64,000 nt of DNA from CAWIJJ01 sp963836405 (lineage in GTDB: Bacteria; Acidobacteriota; Terriglobia; Bryobacterales; Bryobacteraceae), in the NCBI GenBank assembly GCA_963836405.1, contig CAWIJL010000018.1:310001-374000 (forward strand), written 5' to 3'. Numbering within the stretch: the first letter of the stretch is position 1; each line of letters begins with the position of its first letter. The notes under the pieces are model-generated. The model made no database searches. It saw only the letters and a list, made by a program, of their open reading frames with translations, and had not been told where the DNA came from. The position numbers and the translations under genes are program-made. Shown piece by piece: positions 8,957-18,763 of this stretch.

Positions 8957-10487
8957 CGCGCAGGCGGGCGAGCAGGGCGGGGTCGATCCTGGCTTTCACC
9001 GTGCGGCGGTCGATCGCGAGCTGCGCGGCGGTCTGTTGATAGCTCCCCGTCCTGTGATAGACGAGGGTGCAGTACCGGCTGAGCAGTTCCTCGGCTGTCA
9101 CGCTGCCGCTCCCGATTTCCGCCGCCAGCCCGGAACACGGCGCGGCCGGCAGGGAAGCCGCGGATGGGCGGTAATCCCGCCGGATCAGCACGTTCCTCAC
9201 ACACTGTTCCAGTTCGCGATAGTTCCCTGGCCACGAATAGGACGACCCGAGATTCTGCTCGACCCATTCCTCCACCTCCAACGCCAGCCCGTCCCCTTCC
9301 GCTCCCGCCACGCGCCGGGCCATGTAGCGGATCAGCTCGCGCAGGATCTGCGGCGAATCGGCAAGCTGCTGGGACAGGGACGGCGTGGCGATCTGGTCCG
9401 AGCAAAGCCGGTAATACAGATCTTCGCGGAAACGCCCGTGGCGAATATCGGCTTCGAGGTTGCGATTGGTGGCAGCCGTCAGCTTTCCCTGAAAGCGCCG
9501 GCTGGCGGTATCCCCCACCGGGTGCAGCGTGCGGGTTTCGATCACGCGCAGCAGTTTCACCTGGATGGCCGGGTCGAGGTCGCCCAGTTCATCGAGAAAG
9601 ACCGCCCCTCCGGCGGGGCAGGCTTCGAGGAAACCCTTGCGGTCTCCCACCGCTCCGGTAAAGGCGCCGCGCCGGTGCCCGAACAGCTCCGATTCCACCA
9701 GCGTCGGCGAGAGGGCCGAGATGTTGATGGGGAAAAACGAGGCCTCACCCTCCTCGGGAAAAATCATCCGCCGTTCGTCGAACCGGCGGTACTGCGATTG
9801 CGCGATGGCGCGGGCCACCAGTTCCTTGCCCGTCCCCGACGGACCTGTAATCAGGGTGGCGAATTCGCTCATGCGCGCGAACAGAGTGCGGCGATAACGG
9901 CGCATGTCGTGGCTGAAGATCGACTGCCACACGGCCGCGCGAAGCCGCGCCGCGGGCAGGGAGTTGCCGATGATGTTCTGAAAGATCTGCTCGAAGGCGC
10001 ACTGAATCTGGCGAAAGCAGGCAAAGATGTGCACCGGTTCGTAGAGTGTGGGGAGCGCCACGGCATCGCCCAGGAATTCGCGCCAGTCGGCAAGGAAGGC
10101 CTCGTAGAACCGCCAGCGCGCGGCGCCCGCCGTCGTCCGGCTGCCGAAGCCCGCGTCGTAGAAATGCGGGTAATTGCGCTGGTAGAGGAGATTCAGGACG
10201 GCGTCTTCGTAAAGGACCAGATCCTGCTCGGCCGCCGCCGCACCCGCTGCCAGGCGCCGCCGCAGCTCCGGACAGAGGACTTCGAGGCGCGCCGCGATGC
10301 GCCACACGTTGGAGCGGGTCCGTTCCGGCTCGTCCACCGAAAAGCTCCAGACCGGCTCATCCGGGACGAACTCGCCGCCGAGCGCGGCCTGCTCGTGACC
10401 GATGCGCTCGGGGAGGAACGGATTGCAGAAAGCGAGGCTCGAAGCCGCCCGCAGGAAAGTCCGTTCCGATGGGTTCAGGAAAGTCAT
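8937..10487 (-). CDS. Sigma-54-dependent transcriptional activator (AAA+ plus HTH)
   Basis: A 516-residue activator of sigma-54 RNA polymerase. The AAA+ core has Walker A GPSGTGKE (215-222), the sigma-54-contacting GAFTGA (274-279), Walker B GGAVFLDELGD (293-303) and the arginine-finger segment RFREDLYYRL (352-361). A C-terminal helix-turn-helix (about 480-505, TGSYQQTAAQLAIDRRTVK) binds the enhancer. The N-terminal 200 residues are not a receiver, GAF or PAS domain that I can recognise; they are helical and rich in Tyr, Phe and Arg, so the input signal is unknown. Two overlapping palindromes lie at the start of the gene, suggesting autoregulation. Confidence 0.9.
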   Translation of the reverse strand: MTFLNPSERTFLRAASSLAFCNPFLPERIGHEQAALGGEFVPDEPVWSFSVDEPERTRSNVWRIAARLEVLCPELRRRLAAGAAAAEQDLVLYEDAVLNLLYQRNYPHFYDAGFGSRTTAGAARWRFYEAFLADWREFLGDAVALPTLYEPVHIFACFRQIQCAFEQIFQNIIGNSLPAARLRAAVWQSIFSHDMRRYRRTLFARMSEFATLITGPSGTGKELVARAIAQSQYRRFDERRMIFPEEGEASFFPINISALSPTLVESELFGHRRGAFTGAVGDRKGFLEACPAGGAVFLDELGDLDPAIQVKLLRVIETRTLHPVGDTASRRFQGKLTAATNRNLEADIRHGRFREDLYYRLCSDQIATPSLSQQLADSPQILRELIRYMARRVAGAEGDGLALEVEEWVEQNLGSSYSWPGNYRELEQCVRNVLIRRDYRPSAASLPAAPCSGLAAEIGSGSVTAEELLSRYCTLVYHRTGSYQQTAAQLAIDRRTVKARIDPALLARLRVSSTSP

Positions 10488-10490
10488 CCG

Positions 10491-10514
10491 TACACTGAGT
10501 GTATAACGATATAC
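10491..10514. promoter_or_regulatory. Overlapping palindromes at the start of the sigma-54 activator gene
   Basis: TACACT-G-AGTGTA (10491-10503) is a perfect palindrome with 6 bp arms, and GTATA-ACGA-TATAC (10501-10514) is a second one sharing three bases with it. They lie 4-27 bp upstream of the activator ATG and about 107-130 bp upstream of the divergent Aas-like gene. Their position suggests an operator controlling one or both genes; the binding protein is unknown. Confidence 0.4.
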
Positions 10515-10620
10515 CTGAAATGTACGCTCGACCTTCTAATTCTCGTCTCGCCAGAGGAACAACTGGCTGTAAACAATCGACTTTCGCTTTGGTGCCTTTC
10601 GTGTATTTTCTCTTCCCGCA

Positions 10621-13600
10621 ATGAGTGATGATCCAAGAGCATGGCACATGGGCGGTAGCGGCTTCACGCAACTTCTCAGGCAGCGGGGATTCCAGGCGTT
10701 CCTCTGGACGCAATTCCTGGGCGCGTTCAACGACAACGTCTATAAGATCGTGGTCTCGATGCGCGCCGTGCACGTCGCTGCCACCACCGGGTCGGGCAGC
10801 GAATACCTGTCGCTTGCGGGGGCCGTTTTCGTGGCTCCGTTTCTGCTCTTCTCCGGGTATGCCGGACATCTCGCCGACGCCGTCAGCAAGCGCTCCGTGC
10901 TGATCGCGGTCAAGGCATTCGAAGTGGCCGTGATGCTGCTCGGCCTCGCCGTCTTCTTCACCGCCCGCATCGAATGGATGCTTGCCGTGCTGTTCCTGAT
11001 GGCGCTTCAATCGACTCTGTTCAGTCCCGCCAAATACGGCATCGTCCCTGAAATTCTGCCTGACCAGGACCTGTCGCGCGCCAATGCGCTGCTCGAGATG
11101 AGCACCTTCGTGGCGATCGTGCTCGGCACCTCCATCGGCTCCTTCCTGTTCGTTATGTGGAAAGACGAGCCGTGGAAAATGGGGCTGGTGGCGGTGGCCG
11201 TGGCAGTCACCGGGTTCGCGGCCAGTTTCCTGATCCCGCGTGTCGGCGCAGCGGGGGCGGAAACGCGGCTCCGCCTCAATCCTTTTTCGGAAATAGTGCA
11301 GGGAACGAGGCACCTGCTGGCCGACCGGCCGCTCTGGCTGACCGTCCTGGCGATCTCCTACTTCTGGTTCCTGGGCGCGCTGTTCCAAATGGACCTGCTG
11401 CTGTTCGGCAGCGAAGTGCTGCGCGTCGACGATCTGCACGTGGGGCTGATGGTGACCGGTCTCGCTCTCGGCATCGGCGCCGGGAGCCTGGCGGCCGGCA
11501 AGCTTTCGGGCGACAAGGTGGAGCTCGGGCTGGTGCCGCTCGGATCGGTCCTGATGGCGCTGTTTTCGGTGCTGCTCTACGCGGCGCGCGGCTCCTATGC
11601 CTGGTCGGTGGCCATGCTGGCGCTGCTGGGAGCGGCCAGCGGCCTGTTCATCGTGCCGTTGAACGCTTACCTGCAACAGCGGGCGGGCGCGCACGAGAAG
11701 GGGCGGCTCATCGCCACCAACAACATCTTCAACACGTTCGGCCTGCTGCTCGCCTCCGGCACCCTTTGGCTGCTGCACGACAAGCTCTCCGTCTCGCCGG
11801 ACAAGCTGATCCTGATTTTCGGGGTGGCGACGCTGGGCACCACGGCGTACATTGTGACGGTGGTGCCGGACTTCCTGGTGCGCTTCATCCTCTGGATGAC
11901 CACCCACACCATTTTCAAGATCCGCATCGTGGGCCAGGAGAACGTACCTCTCCGCGGTCCCGCGCTGCTGGTCGCGAACCACATGTCGCATGTGGACGGG
12001 CTGCTGATCAACGCCTCGATCCAGCGCTTCGTCCGGTTCATGGTCTGGCGGCCGTTTTATGAGAACAAGGCGCTGCACTGGCTGTTTCGTCTTGGCGGGT
12101 CGATTCCGGTGGGCAGTTCGCCGCGGCAGGCGGTGGAGGCGATTCGCGCGGGCAGAAAGCAGTTGGCCCAAGGCGAGTTGGTCTGCATTTTCGCCGAAGG
12201 CGCGATCACCCGCACCGGCAACCTGCTGCCCTTCAAGAGCGGCTTTCAAAAGATCGCCGAAGGCAGCGGCGCACCCATCGTCCCGGTGCATCTCGACCGG
12301 ATGTGGGGCAGCATCTTCAGTTTCGAGGGCGGCCGGTTCTTCTGGAAATGGCCGAAGCGGATTCCCTACCCGGTGACGGTGACTTTCGGCCGGCCGCTGC
12401 CTTCGTCGGCAACCGCGCAGCAGGTCCGGCAGGCGATTCTGGAACTCGGCAGCGAGGCGGCGGAGGCGCGCAAATCCAGCCGCGACCTGCTCTCCCGGCG
12501 CTTCGTCTTCTCGGCCCGGAAGAACTGGTCGAAGTTCGCGATGGCCGACTCCACCGGCCGCGAGCTCACCTTCGGGCAGGCGCTGGCCGGCAGCCTGCTC
12601 ATCGCCAGGTGGCTGCACGCGCACGGCCCCGAGGAAAAGATGACGGGCGTTCTGCTGCCGCCGTCGGTGGCCGGCGCGCTGGCGAATGCCGGCATCACGC
12701 TGGCCGGGAAGGCGCCGGTGAACCTGAACTTCACGGCGGGTCCCGAGGCGATGTCGGCGACGATCGCGCAGTGCGGCATCCGAACGGTCGTCACCTCCCG
12801 GGCGTTTCTCGCGAAGGCCAAAATCGAAGCCGTGGAAGGCGCGGTGTACATCGAGGACATACTGGCCGCAGCCGGTAAGCCGGCGAAAGCGTCGGCATGG
12901 CTCGCCGCGCGATTTCTTGCCCGCCCGCCTGCTGTGCGGCCGGCTGCAGCCCGATTCGCTCGCAACCGTGGTCTTTTCGAGCGGCAGCACGGGCGTGCCG
13001 AAGGGCGTGATGCTGTCGCACTACAACGTGATCTCGAACATAGAAGCGATGGCGCAGGTGTTCTGGATCGACAACCGCGATCGCATCGTCGGCGTGCTGC
13101 CGTTCTTCCATTCTTTCGGCTTTACGGTGACAATCTGGTTCCCGCTGGTGAACGGATGCGGCGTGGTGTACCATCCCAACCCGCTGGACGCCAAAGCCAT
13201 CGGCGCGCTGATCCAGAAGTACAAGGGCACGTTCCTTCTCTCCACGCCGACGTTCTGCGGCAACTACGTTCGCAAATGCGCCGCCGAGGAAATCGCGTCG
13301 CTCCGGTTCGTGCTGGTGGGGGCCGAGAAACTGCGGGAACAGACCGCGCGCGAGTTCGAGGAGAAGTTCGGCATCGAGCTGCTGGAAGGCTACGGCTGCA
13401 CGGAAATGGCGCCGGTGATTTCGGTGAACACGCCGGATTTCGACGCGGTAGACAACCACCAGGTCGGTTCTAAGCGCGGGACCGTGGGCCATCCGATGCC
13501 GGGCGTCGCGGTGAAAGTGGTGGATCCGCAGACCGGGGAATTGCTCCCGCCGGACACGGAAGGACTGCTGCTGGTGAAAGGCCCGAACCGGATGCTCGGC

Positions 13601-14049
13601 TATCTGGGCAACCCGGCGCAGACGGAAGCCGCGCTGCGCGACGGCTGGTACGTCACCGGGCGACATCGTGTCGGTGGACGATGACGGCTTCATCCGCATC
13701 ACCGACCGTCTCTCGCGCTTCAGCAAAATCGGCGGCGAGATGGTGCCGCATTTGCGGATCGAGTGTGCCGCCTCGGAGATCCTGGGCGAGCCGGCATGCG
13801 TCGTGGTCGGCGTGCCGGATCCGCAGCGCGGGGAGCGGCTGGCGCTGCTTTATGCGGGACCGCAACGTTTCTCCGCGCGAACTCTGGCAGCGGCTGTCTC
13901 AGTCGTCGCTGCCGCCGTTGTGGGTGCCCAAGCGCGAAGATATTTTCGAGGTGCCGGCCCTGCCGCTGCTCGGCACGGGCAAGCTGGACCTGCGCGCGGT
14001 CAAATCGCAGGCCATCGCCCTGATGGGCGCCTGCAAGCCGGCCAGATAA
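10621..14049 (+). CDS. Aas-like fusion: MFS lysophospholipid transporter + PlsC acyltransferase + acyl-ACP/CoA ligase, with three apparent frameshifts
   Basis: Corrected for frame, this is about 1141 residues, the usual length of the LplT-Aas fusion that imports lysophospholipid and re-acylates it. Residues 1-395 are a 12-segment MFS domain (QFLGAFNDNVYK near 24-35), about 425-620 a PlsC domain with the HX4D motif in NHMSHVDG (about 453-460), and about 640-1141 an AMP-dependent ligase with FSSGSTGVPKG (about 785) and a GYGCTEMAP motif. Three one-base frame changes, all consistent with an extra base, occur near 12913-12917, in the GGG at 13658-13660, and near 13856-13866; together they restore the starting frame and end at 14049. 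Removing one base at each gives continuous family-like sequence. This is either assembly error or a decaying ligase domain. DUF2339 follows 35 bp downstream. Confidence 0.85.
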
Positions 14050-14084
14050 CCGTCAACAGGACCTGAAGCGAAGGAGCTTACGCC

Positions 14085-16912
14085 ATGGTACCGTTTCTGC
14101 TTTTTATCGTGCTGGTGGTGTTGTTGGTTCGCTGGCGCATCCTTTCCGAGCGTTTGGCCGGAATCGAGCACCGGATCGCGGAGGCATCCGGAGCGCGGGT
14201 GGAACCGTGGGAACTGGCGGCGTTGACCCGCAGGGTGCACGCGTTGGAGATGAATCTCGGCCTCGCGGAAACCAAACCGGCGCCGGAGAGAACGCCTGTA
14301 CCCGCGCCCGCGCCGGCGGCAGTGCTGGAGCCCGTCGTCAAGCGATTCGAGGAGCCGCCCGCCGTTGACCCTCCATCGCCCGTCTTCGCGCCGGAGCCCG
14401 CGCCGCTTTTCGCGCCGCTTGTGCCGGAGCCCGCGCCCGCGACCCGCAGCGGCGCCGAGTGGGAGGCGATGGTCGGCGCCAACTGGCTGAACAAGCTCGG
14501 GATCGCCGTGCTGGTGATCGCGCTGGCGCTGTTTCTCGGCTACTCGTTCTCGCAGATGGGGCCCGCCGGCCGGTCGGGTGTCGCGCTGGCGGTGAGCATT
14601 TCCCTGCTGGGCGCGGGCGCGGCCCTCGAGCGGCGCGAACGGTACGTGCTGTTCGGCCGCGGCCTGCTGGGCGGCGGATGGGCCGCGCTGTACTTCACCG
14701 TGTACGCGATGCAGGCGCTCGATGCCGCCAGGGTCATCCACAACGCGCTGGCGGGCGGCTTTCTGTTGCTGGCGGTGGCGGCCGGCATGGTGGTCCATTC
14801 ACTGCGTTACCGGACGCAGACGGTCACGGGTGTCGCCTATGCGGTGGCGTTTGCCACCCTGGCCATCACTCCCGTCACCGCCCTTTCGGTGATCGCGCTG
14901 ATTCCGCTGACCGCTTCGTTGATCGTAATCGCCGACCGCTTCCACTGGCACAACACCATCCTGTTCGGCCTGGTGGCCACCTATGCCACCTGCGCCTCGC
15001 GCGGCGATACCGGCGCGCCCCTCTGGTCCGCGCAACTGGTCTTCGCCATCTACTGGCTGCTGTTCGAGGGCTACGACCTGCTGCGCGCGCGCCGCCGTTC
15101 GAACCATCCGGCCGAGCAGGCGCTGCTGCCGCTGAACGCGTTGGCCTTCGGGCTGCTGTCTTACGCGAAATGGTCGGCTGCGGCGCCGGACCGGATCTGG
15201 CAGCTTGCGGCGGGGATGGCGGTGGCTTACCTGGCAAGCACGATTCTCCGCGCCTGGCTGCGCGCGCCTTCGAGTTTTGCACCCGACCAGGGCACGTTGG
15301 AGCGCTTCATGGCCGGCGGCTACGAAGGCCCGGTGACCCTGGCCGCGGCCTTCTCCGCCGCTGCCGTCGCCCTGCGCCTTCACGGGCAAACGGCGAACAT
15401 GGTGCTGCTGGCCGAGGCCGAACTGCTGTTCCTGGCCGGGGTGCTGTTCCGCCAGCATCATCCGCGCCGGCTGGCCGCGGCGCTGTTTGCCGCGCTGGGA
15501 GTGAAACTGCTGCTCCGCGACCTGCCTTCGGCCGGCACCCTGACTTTCGCGGGACTCGAACTGCATGACTGGACGCCCTTTGCGGCGCTGTCCGCGCTGA
15601 TCTTCTACGGTAATCGCGCCCTCCGCCGGGCTGTTTCGTATTACGGATATGCCGCGGCGGCGCTGGTAGCGCTCATCCTGGGAGCCGAGGTCCCGCTGCG
15701 CGATCTCGGCCTGGGCTGGCTCGCTTTCGCTGTGCTGCTGTTCGCGTCCGGCTGTCAATGGCGGCTGGCCGATTTTCGCCGGCAGGGTTACGGGGCGGCT
15801 GTGCTCGCCCTGGCGGCCACGGCGTGGTACCAGGTTCGCATCCCGAACGTGGCCGGACTGCTGCCCACATACCTGTGGCTGCAACCCGCCTGCGTCGCAC
15901 TGGCGGCCTACGGCGCGGCGCTCTATGCACGTCGCTCCGCCTCCGCGCGCATCACTGACCGGGAGCGGAGCGTCCTTCAGCCGGTGGCGAGCGCCGCCGC
16001 GCTGGCAGCAGCCGCCGTGTTGCTCTGGCGCGTTGTGCCGGATGTATATCTCGGCCCCGCGTGGATGGCCTGCGGTCTGCTCGCGCTCGAAGCGGGGCTG
16101 CGCGGCTGGCCGCCCAGCCTTCGCGTACAGGCGCAGTTCCTCGCTGCCTTCGGCACGCTGTATGTCCTGCAAGGGACGGCCTTGCTTCCCCGCAGCATGT
16201 TCCATCTGGACGAGCGCCTGGCGTTGGGAATCGCCGCCGCGCTCGCGTATGGGCTGGGCGCGCGCAGGGCAGCAGAAAGGCCCGTGCTCTACGTGGCTTC
16301 GGCCGCCGGCTCCCTGTTCCTGATGGTCGAGCTGTGGGCGATTCTGCCGGCCGCCGCCGTCGCTTTTGGCTGGGCCCTCGCGGCGCTGCTGTTGCTCGCT
16401 GTCGGAATTCGAGCCCGTCTCTCCGGGTTCGAATGGCAGGCGCACGTGACAGCCGCGGCGGTCATGGCCCGTCTGTGCCTGGTGAACTTCGCCGGCGTCG
16501 TTCAGGACCCCCCCGAATGGCGGATCCTGGGGTCGGCCGTCGCAATCGCCTGCCTGTTTGCCGCGCAACTGATTGTGCCGCGGCAGCGGATGGCTCGCCT
16601 GTACTACTCACTGCTTGCCACGGTGCTACGGCCGCGCTCCTGTTCCAGGAAGTTTCCGGCAGCCTGCTGACGGTCGCCTGGGGCATCGAAGGCGCCGCGC
16701 TGCTGGCCGCCGGCTTCCCGCTGCGCGACCGCACTTTGCGGCTCTCCGGCCTGGCCATCTTCCTGCTCTGCATCGGCAAGCTGTTCTTCTATGATCTGCG
16801 CGAGCTCGACACCTTCCCGCGGATCCTCTCGTTCTTCGTGCTCGGCGTGATCCTGGTGGCCGTATCGTGGGTATACACCCGCTTCCGGGACCGCATCGAA
16901 CGTTATCTGTGA
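14085..16912 (+). CDS. DUF2339 multi-pass membrane protein, with one apparent frameshift
   Basis: A giant inner-membrane protein of about 942 residues after correction. It opens with a membrane segment (1-18), a short coiled coil (about 20-60), an Ala/Pro/Glu-rich linker (about 65-120) and then more than 20 hydrophobic segments, the arrangement of DUF2339. The motif GANWLNKLGIAVLVIALALF at the first membrane block is typical. The frame shifts by one missing base around 16615-16630; the downstream frame carries LLFQEVSGSLLTVAWGIEG and continues to the stop at 16910-16912. AAGGAG lies 9 bases before the ATG. Function of the family is unknown; no catalytic motif is visible. Confidence 0.82.
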
Positions 16913-16919
16913 TGCAAAA

Positions 16920-16951
16920 AAGGCGGGCACGGTTGTCGATCGGCCCGCCTT
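16920..16951. terminator. Bidirectional hairpin terminator after the DUF2339 gene
   Basis: A perfect 9 bp stem, AAGGCGGGC (16920-16928) with GCCCGCCTT (16943-16951), and a 14-base loop, starting 7 bases after the DUF2339 stop. A run of six A's (16916-16921) precedes it and would give a U-tract on the minus strand; on the plus strand the following TTCCGTT is a weaker tract. Confidence 0.6.
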
Positions 16952-17024
16952 CCGTTCGACGCTATAGTAGAGCCCGGATTCGAGGAAAGAGGGCGGGCTC
17001 GAAAAGCACAAGGAGACAGGAACG

Positions 17025-17459
17025 ATGAAATTCATGGTGATGGTAAAAGCGACGCAGGAATCCGAGTCGGGCAAGCTGCCGGACGAGAAGATGCTCCGTG
17101 AGATGGGGATGTTCAACGAGGAACTGGTAAAAGCAGGCGTGATGCTTGCCGGGGAGGGACTCCATCCCAGTTCCAAGGGCGCCCGCGTCCGCTTTTCCGG
17201 AAGCAAAAGGACGGTCATCGACGGGCCGTTCACGGAGAGCAAGGAACTGGTAGCCGGATTTTGGATTTTTCAGGTGAAATCGAAGGAAGAAGCTATCGAA
17301 TGGGTGAAGCGCTGCCCCAATCCGTTCGAAGGAGAAAGCGAGATCGAGATCCGGCAGATCTTCGACTCCGCCGATTTCGGCGAAGAGTTCACGCCGGAAC
17401 TCCAGGCGCAGGAGGAGCGGCTGCGCAAACAGGTGGAGAAGCAGCAGAAGAACGGCTGA
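17025..17459 (+). CDS. DGPF/YCII-domain protein
   Basis: A 144-residue protein of the YciI-like ferredoxin-fold group, with the family signature written here as DGPFTESKELVAGFW (about 66-80) and the opening MKFMVMVKATQESE. These proteins are coded next to ECF sigma factors of the ECF42 group, as here, where the sigma gene starts 47 bp downstream on the same strand. The biochemical role is unresolved. The C-terminus (about 125-144) is a charged helical tail. Cytoplasmic. An AAGGAG lies about 7 bases upstream of the ATG. Confidence 0.88.
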   Translation: MKFMVMVKATQESESGKLPDEKMLREMGMFNEELVKAGVMLAGEGLHPSSKGARVRFSGSKRTVIDGPFTESKELVAGFWIFQVKSKEEAIEWVKRCPNPFEGESEIEIRQIFDSADFGEEFTPELQAQEERLRKQVEKQQKNG

Positions 17460-17506
17460 GTTACGGGCTTGCCATAAACCGGCGGAAAATGCTCTGATCG
17501 GGAGGA

Positions 17507-18763
17507 GTGGCAGGCGGGGAAATACAGAGGGTAGTCGATGCGGTCTGGAGGATCGAATCGGCCAAGCTGATCGCCGCCCTCGCACGCATCGTGCGGGATG
17601 TCGGCGTGGCCGAAGAACTCGCCCAGGACGCGCTCGTTTCAGCCCTCGAACAATGGCCCGAGTCGGGCGTCCCGCGCAATCCGGGCGCCTGGCTCATGGC
17701 CGCCGCCAAACACCGCGCCATCGATCACATCCGCCGCAGCCAGCTTATCGGACGAAAGCACGAAGAGATAGGCCGGGAACTCGACGCCGGTCGGAACAAG
17801 GCTGTCATGGAAATCGAGGCCTCGCTGGACGACGACGTGGGCGACGACCTGCTCCGCCTCATCTTCACCGCATGCCATCCGGTTCTGCCCCCCGAGGCGC
17901 GGGTGGCGCTTACGCTACGACTGGTGGGCGGCCTGACCACCGTGGAAATTGCGCGCGCTTTCCTGACGCCCGAACCCACCATTGCCCAGCGCATCGTGCG
18001 CGCGAAGCGGACCCTTTCCGAGAAACAAGTGCCGTTCGAGGTTCCTTCCGGCAGCGAACTTACCGCGCGGATCGCGTCGGTGCTGGAAGTGATCTACCTC
18101 ATTTTCAACGAGGGCTACTCGGCGACTGCCGGCGACGACTGGATGCGCCCGTCGCTGTGCGACGAAGCGCTGCGGCTGGGCCGGATTTTGGCCGAGGTGG
18201 CGCCGCGCGAACCCGAGGTCCACGGTTTGGTGGCGCTGATGGAGATTCAGGCTTCGCGGTCGCGCGCCCGCACCGGCCCTTCTGGAGAGCCGGTGCTGCT
18301 GCTCGACCAGAACCGCGCGCTGTGGGACCGCATTCTGATCCGCAGAGGGCTCGCCGCAATCGAGCGCGGCGAAAAGCTGGGCGGCGCGCGTGGTCCCTAC
18401 GCGATTCAGGCCGGCATCGCGGCCTGCCATGCGCGCGCGCTGGTGCCGGAAGCGACTGACTGGGAGCGTATCGTGGAGCTCTACACGGAACTCGCGGCGA
18501 TTTTGCCCTCGCCCATCGTGGAACTGAATCGCGCGGTCGCGGTGGGCATGGCGCGCGGTGCGCGGGAAGGTCTCCGCCTGGTGGAGGGATTGGACGCCGA
18601 ACTGGAAGGCTATCACCTGCTGCCCGCCGTGCGCGGCGATTTCCTTGCCAAGCTGGGACGCCACGCCGAGGCCCGTGTGGAGTTCGAGAAGGCGGCGGGC
18701 ATGACCCGAAATTCGAGAGAGCGCGAATTGCTGCTCAAACGCGCGCGGGCGGCGGAAAACTAG
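17507..18763 (+). CDS. ECF42-like RNA polymerase sigma factor with C-terminal extension
   Basis: A 418-residue sigma-70 family protein, much longer than a plain ECF factor. Region 2 spans about 15-85 (VAEELAQDALVSALEQWP, AAAKHRAIDHIRR), region 4 about 125-175 (TTVEIARAFLTPEPTIAQRI), and residues about 185-418 form the helical DUF6596/TPR-like extension that characterises the group paired with DGPF proteins. In studied members the extension is needed for activity and no classical anti-sigma factor is present; none is visible here. The start is a GTG at 17507, matching the family N-terminus, although the GGGAGGA directly abuts it. Its stop overlaps the convergent DUF1624 gene by 4 bp. Confidence 0.88.
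   Translation: MAGGEIQRVVDAVWRIESAKLIAALARIVRDVGVAEELAQDALVSALEQWPESGVPRNPGAWLMAAAKHRAIDHIRRSQLIGRKHEEIGRELDAGRNKAVMEIEASLDDDVGDDLLRLIFTACHPVLPPEARVALTLRLVGGLTTVEIARAFLTPEPTIAQRIVRAKRTLSEKQVPFEVPSGSELTARIASVLEVIYLIFNEGYSATAGDDWMRPSLCDEALRLGRILAEVAPREPEVHGLVALMEIQASRSRARTGPSGEPVLLLDQNRALWDRILIRRGLAAIERGEKLGGARGPYAIQAGIAACHARALVPEATDWERIVELYTELAAILPSPIVELNRAVAVGMARGAREGLRLVEGLDAELEGYHLLPAVRGDFLAKLGRHAEARVEFEKAAGMTRNSRERELLLKRARAAEN

Noticed and set aside
10357..12990. An 877-codon open frame on the minus strand opposite the Aas-like gene
   Set aside because: No domain can be seen, the composition is Arg/His/Gln rich and the plus strand codes a well-known fusion.
14799..16568. A 589-codon minus-strand frame opposite DUF2339
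   Set aside because: Shadow of a real membrane protein; no hydrophobic segments or motifs.
17025..18763. DGPF and ECF42 pair as a new signalling system
   Set aside because: The pairing is already known for this sigma-factor group; nothing unusual is seen here.
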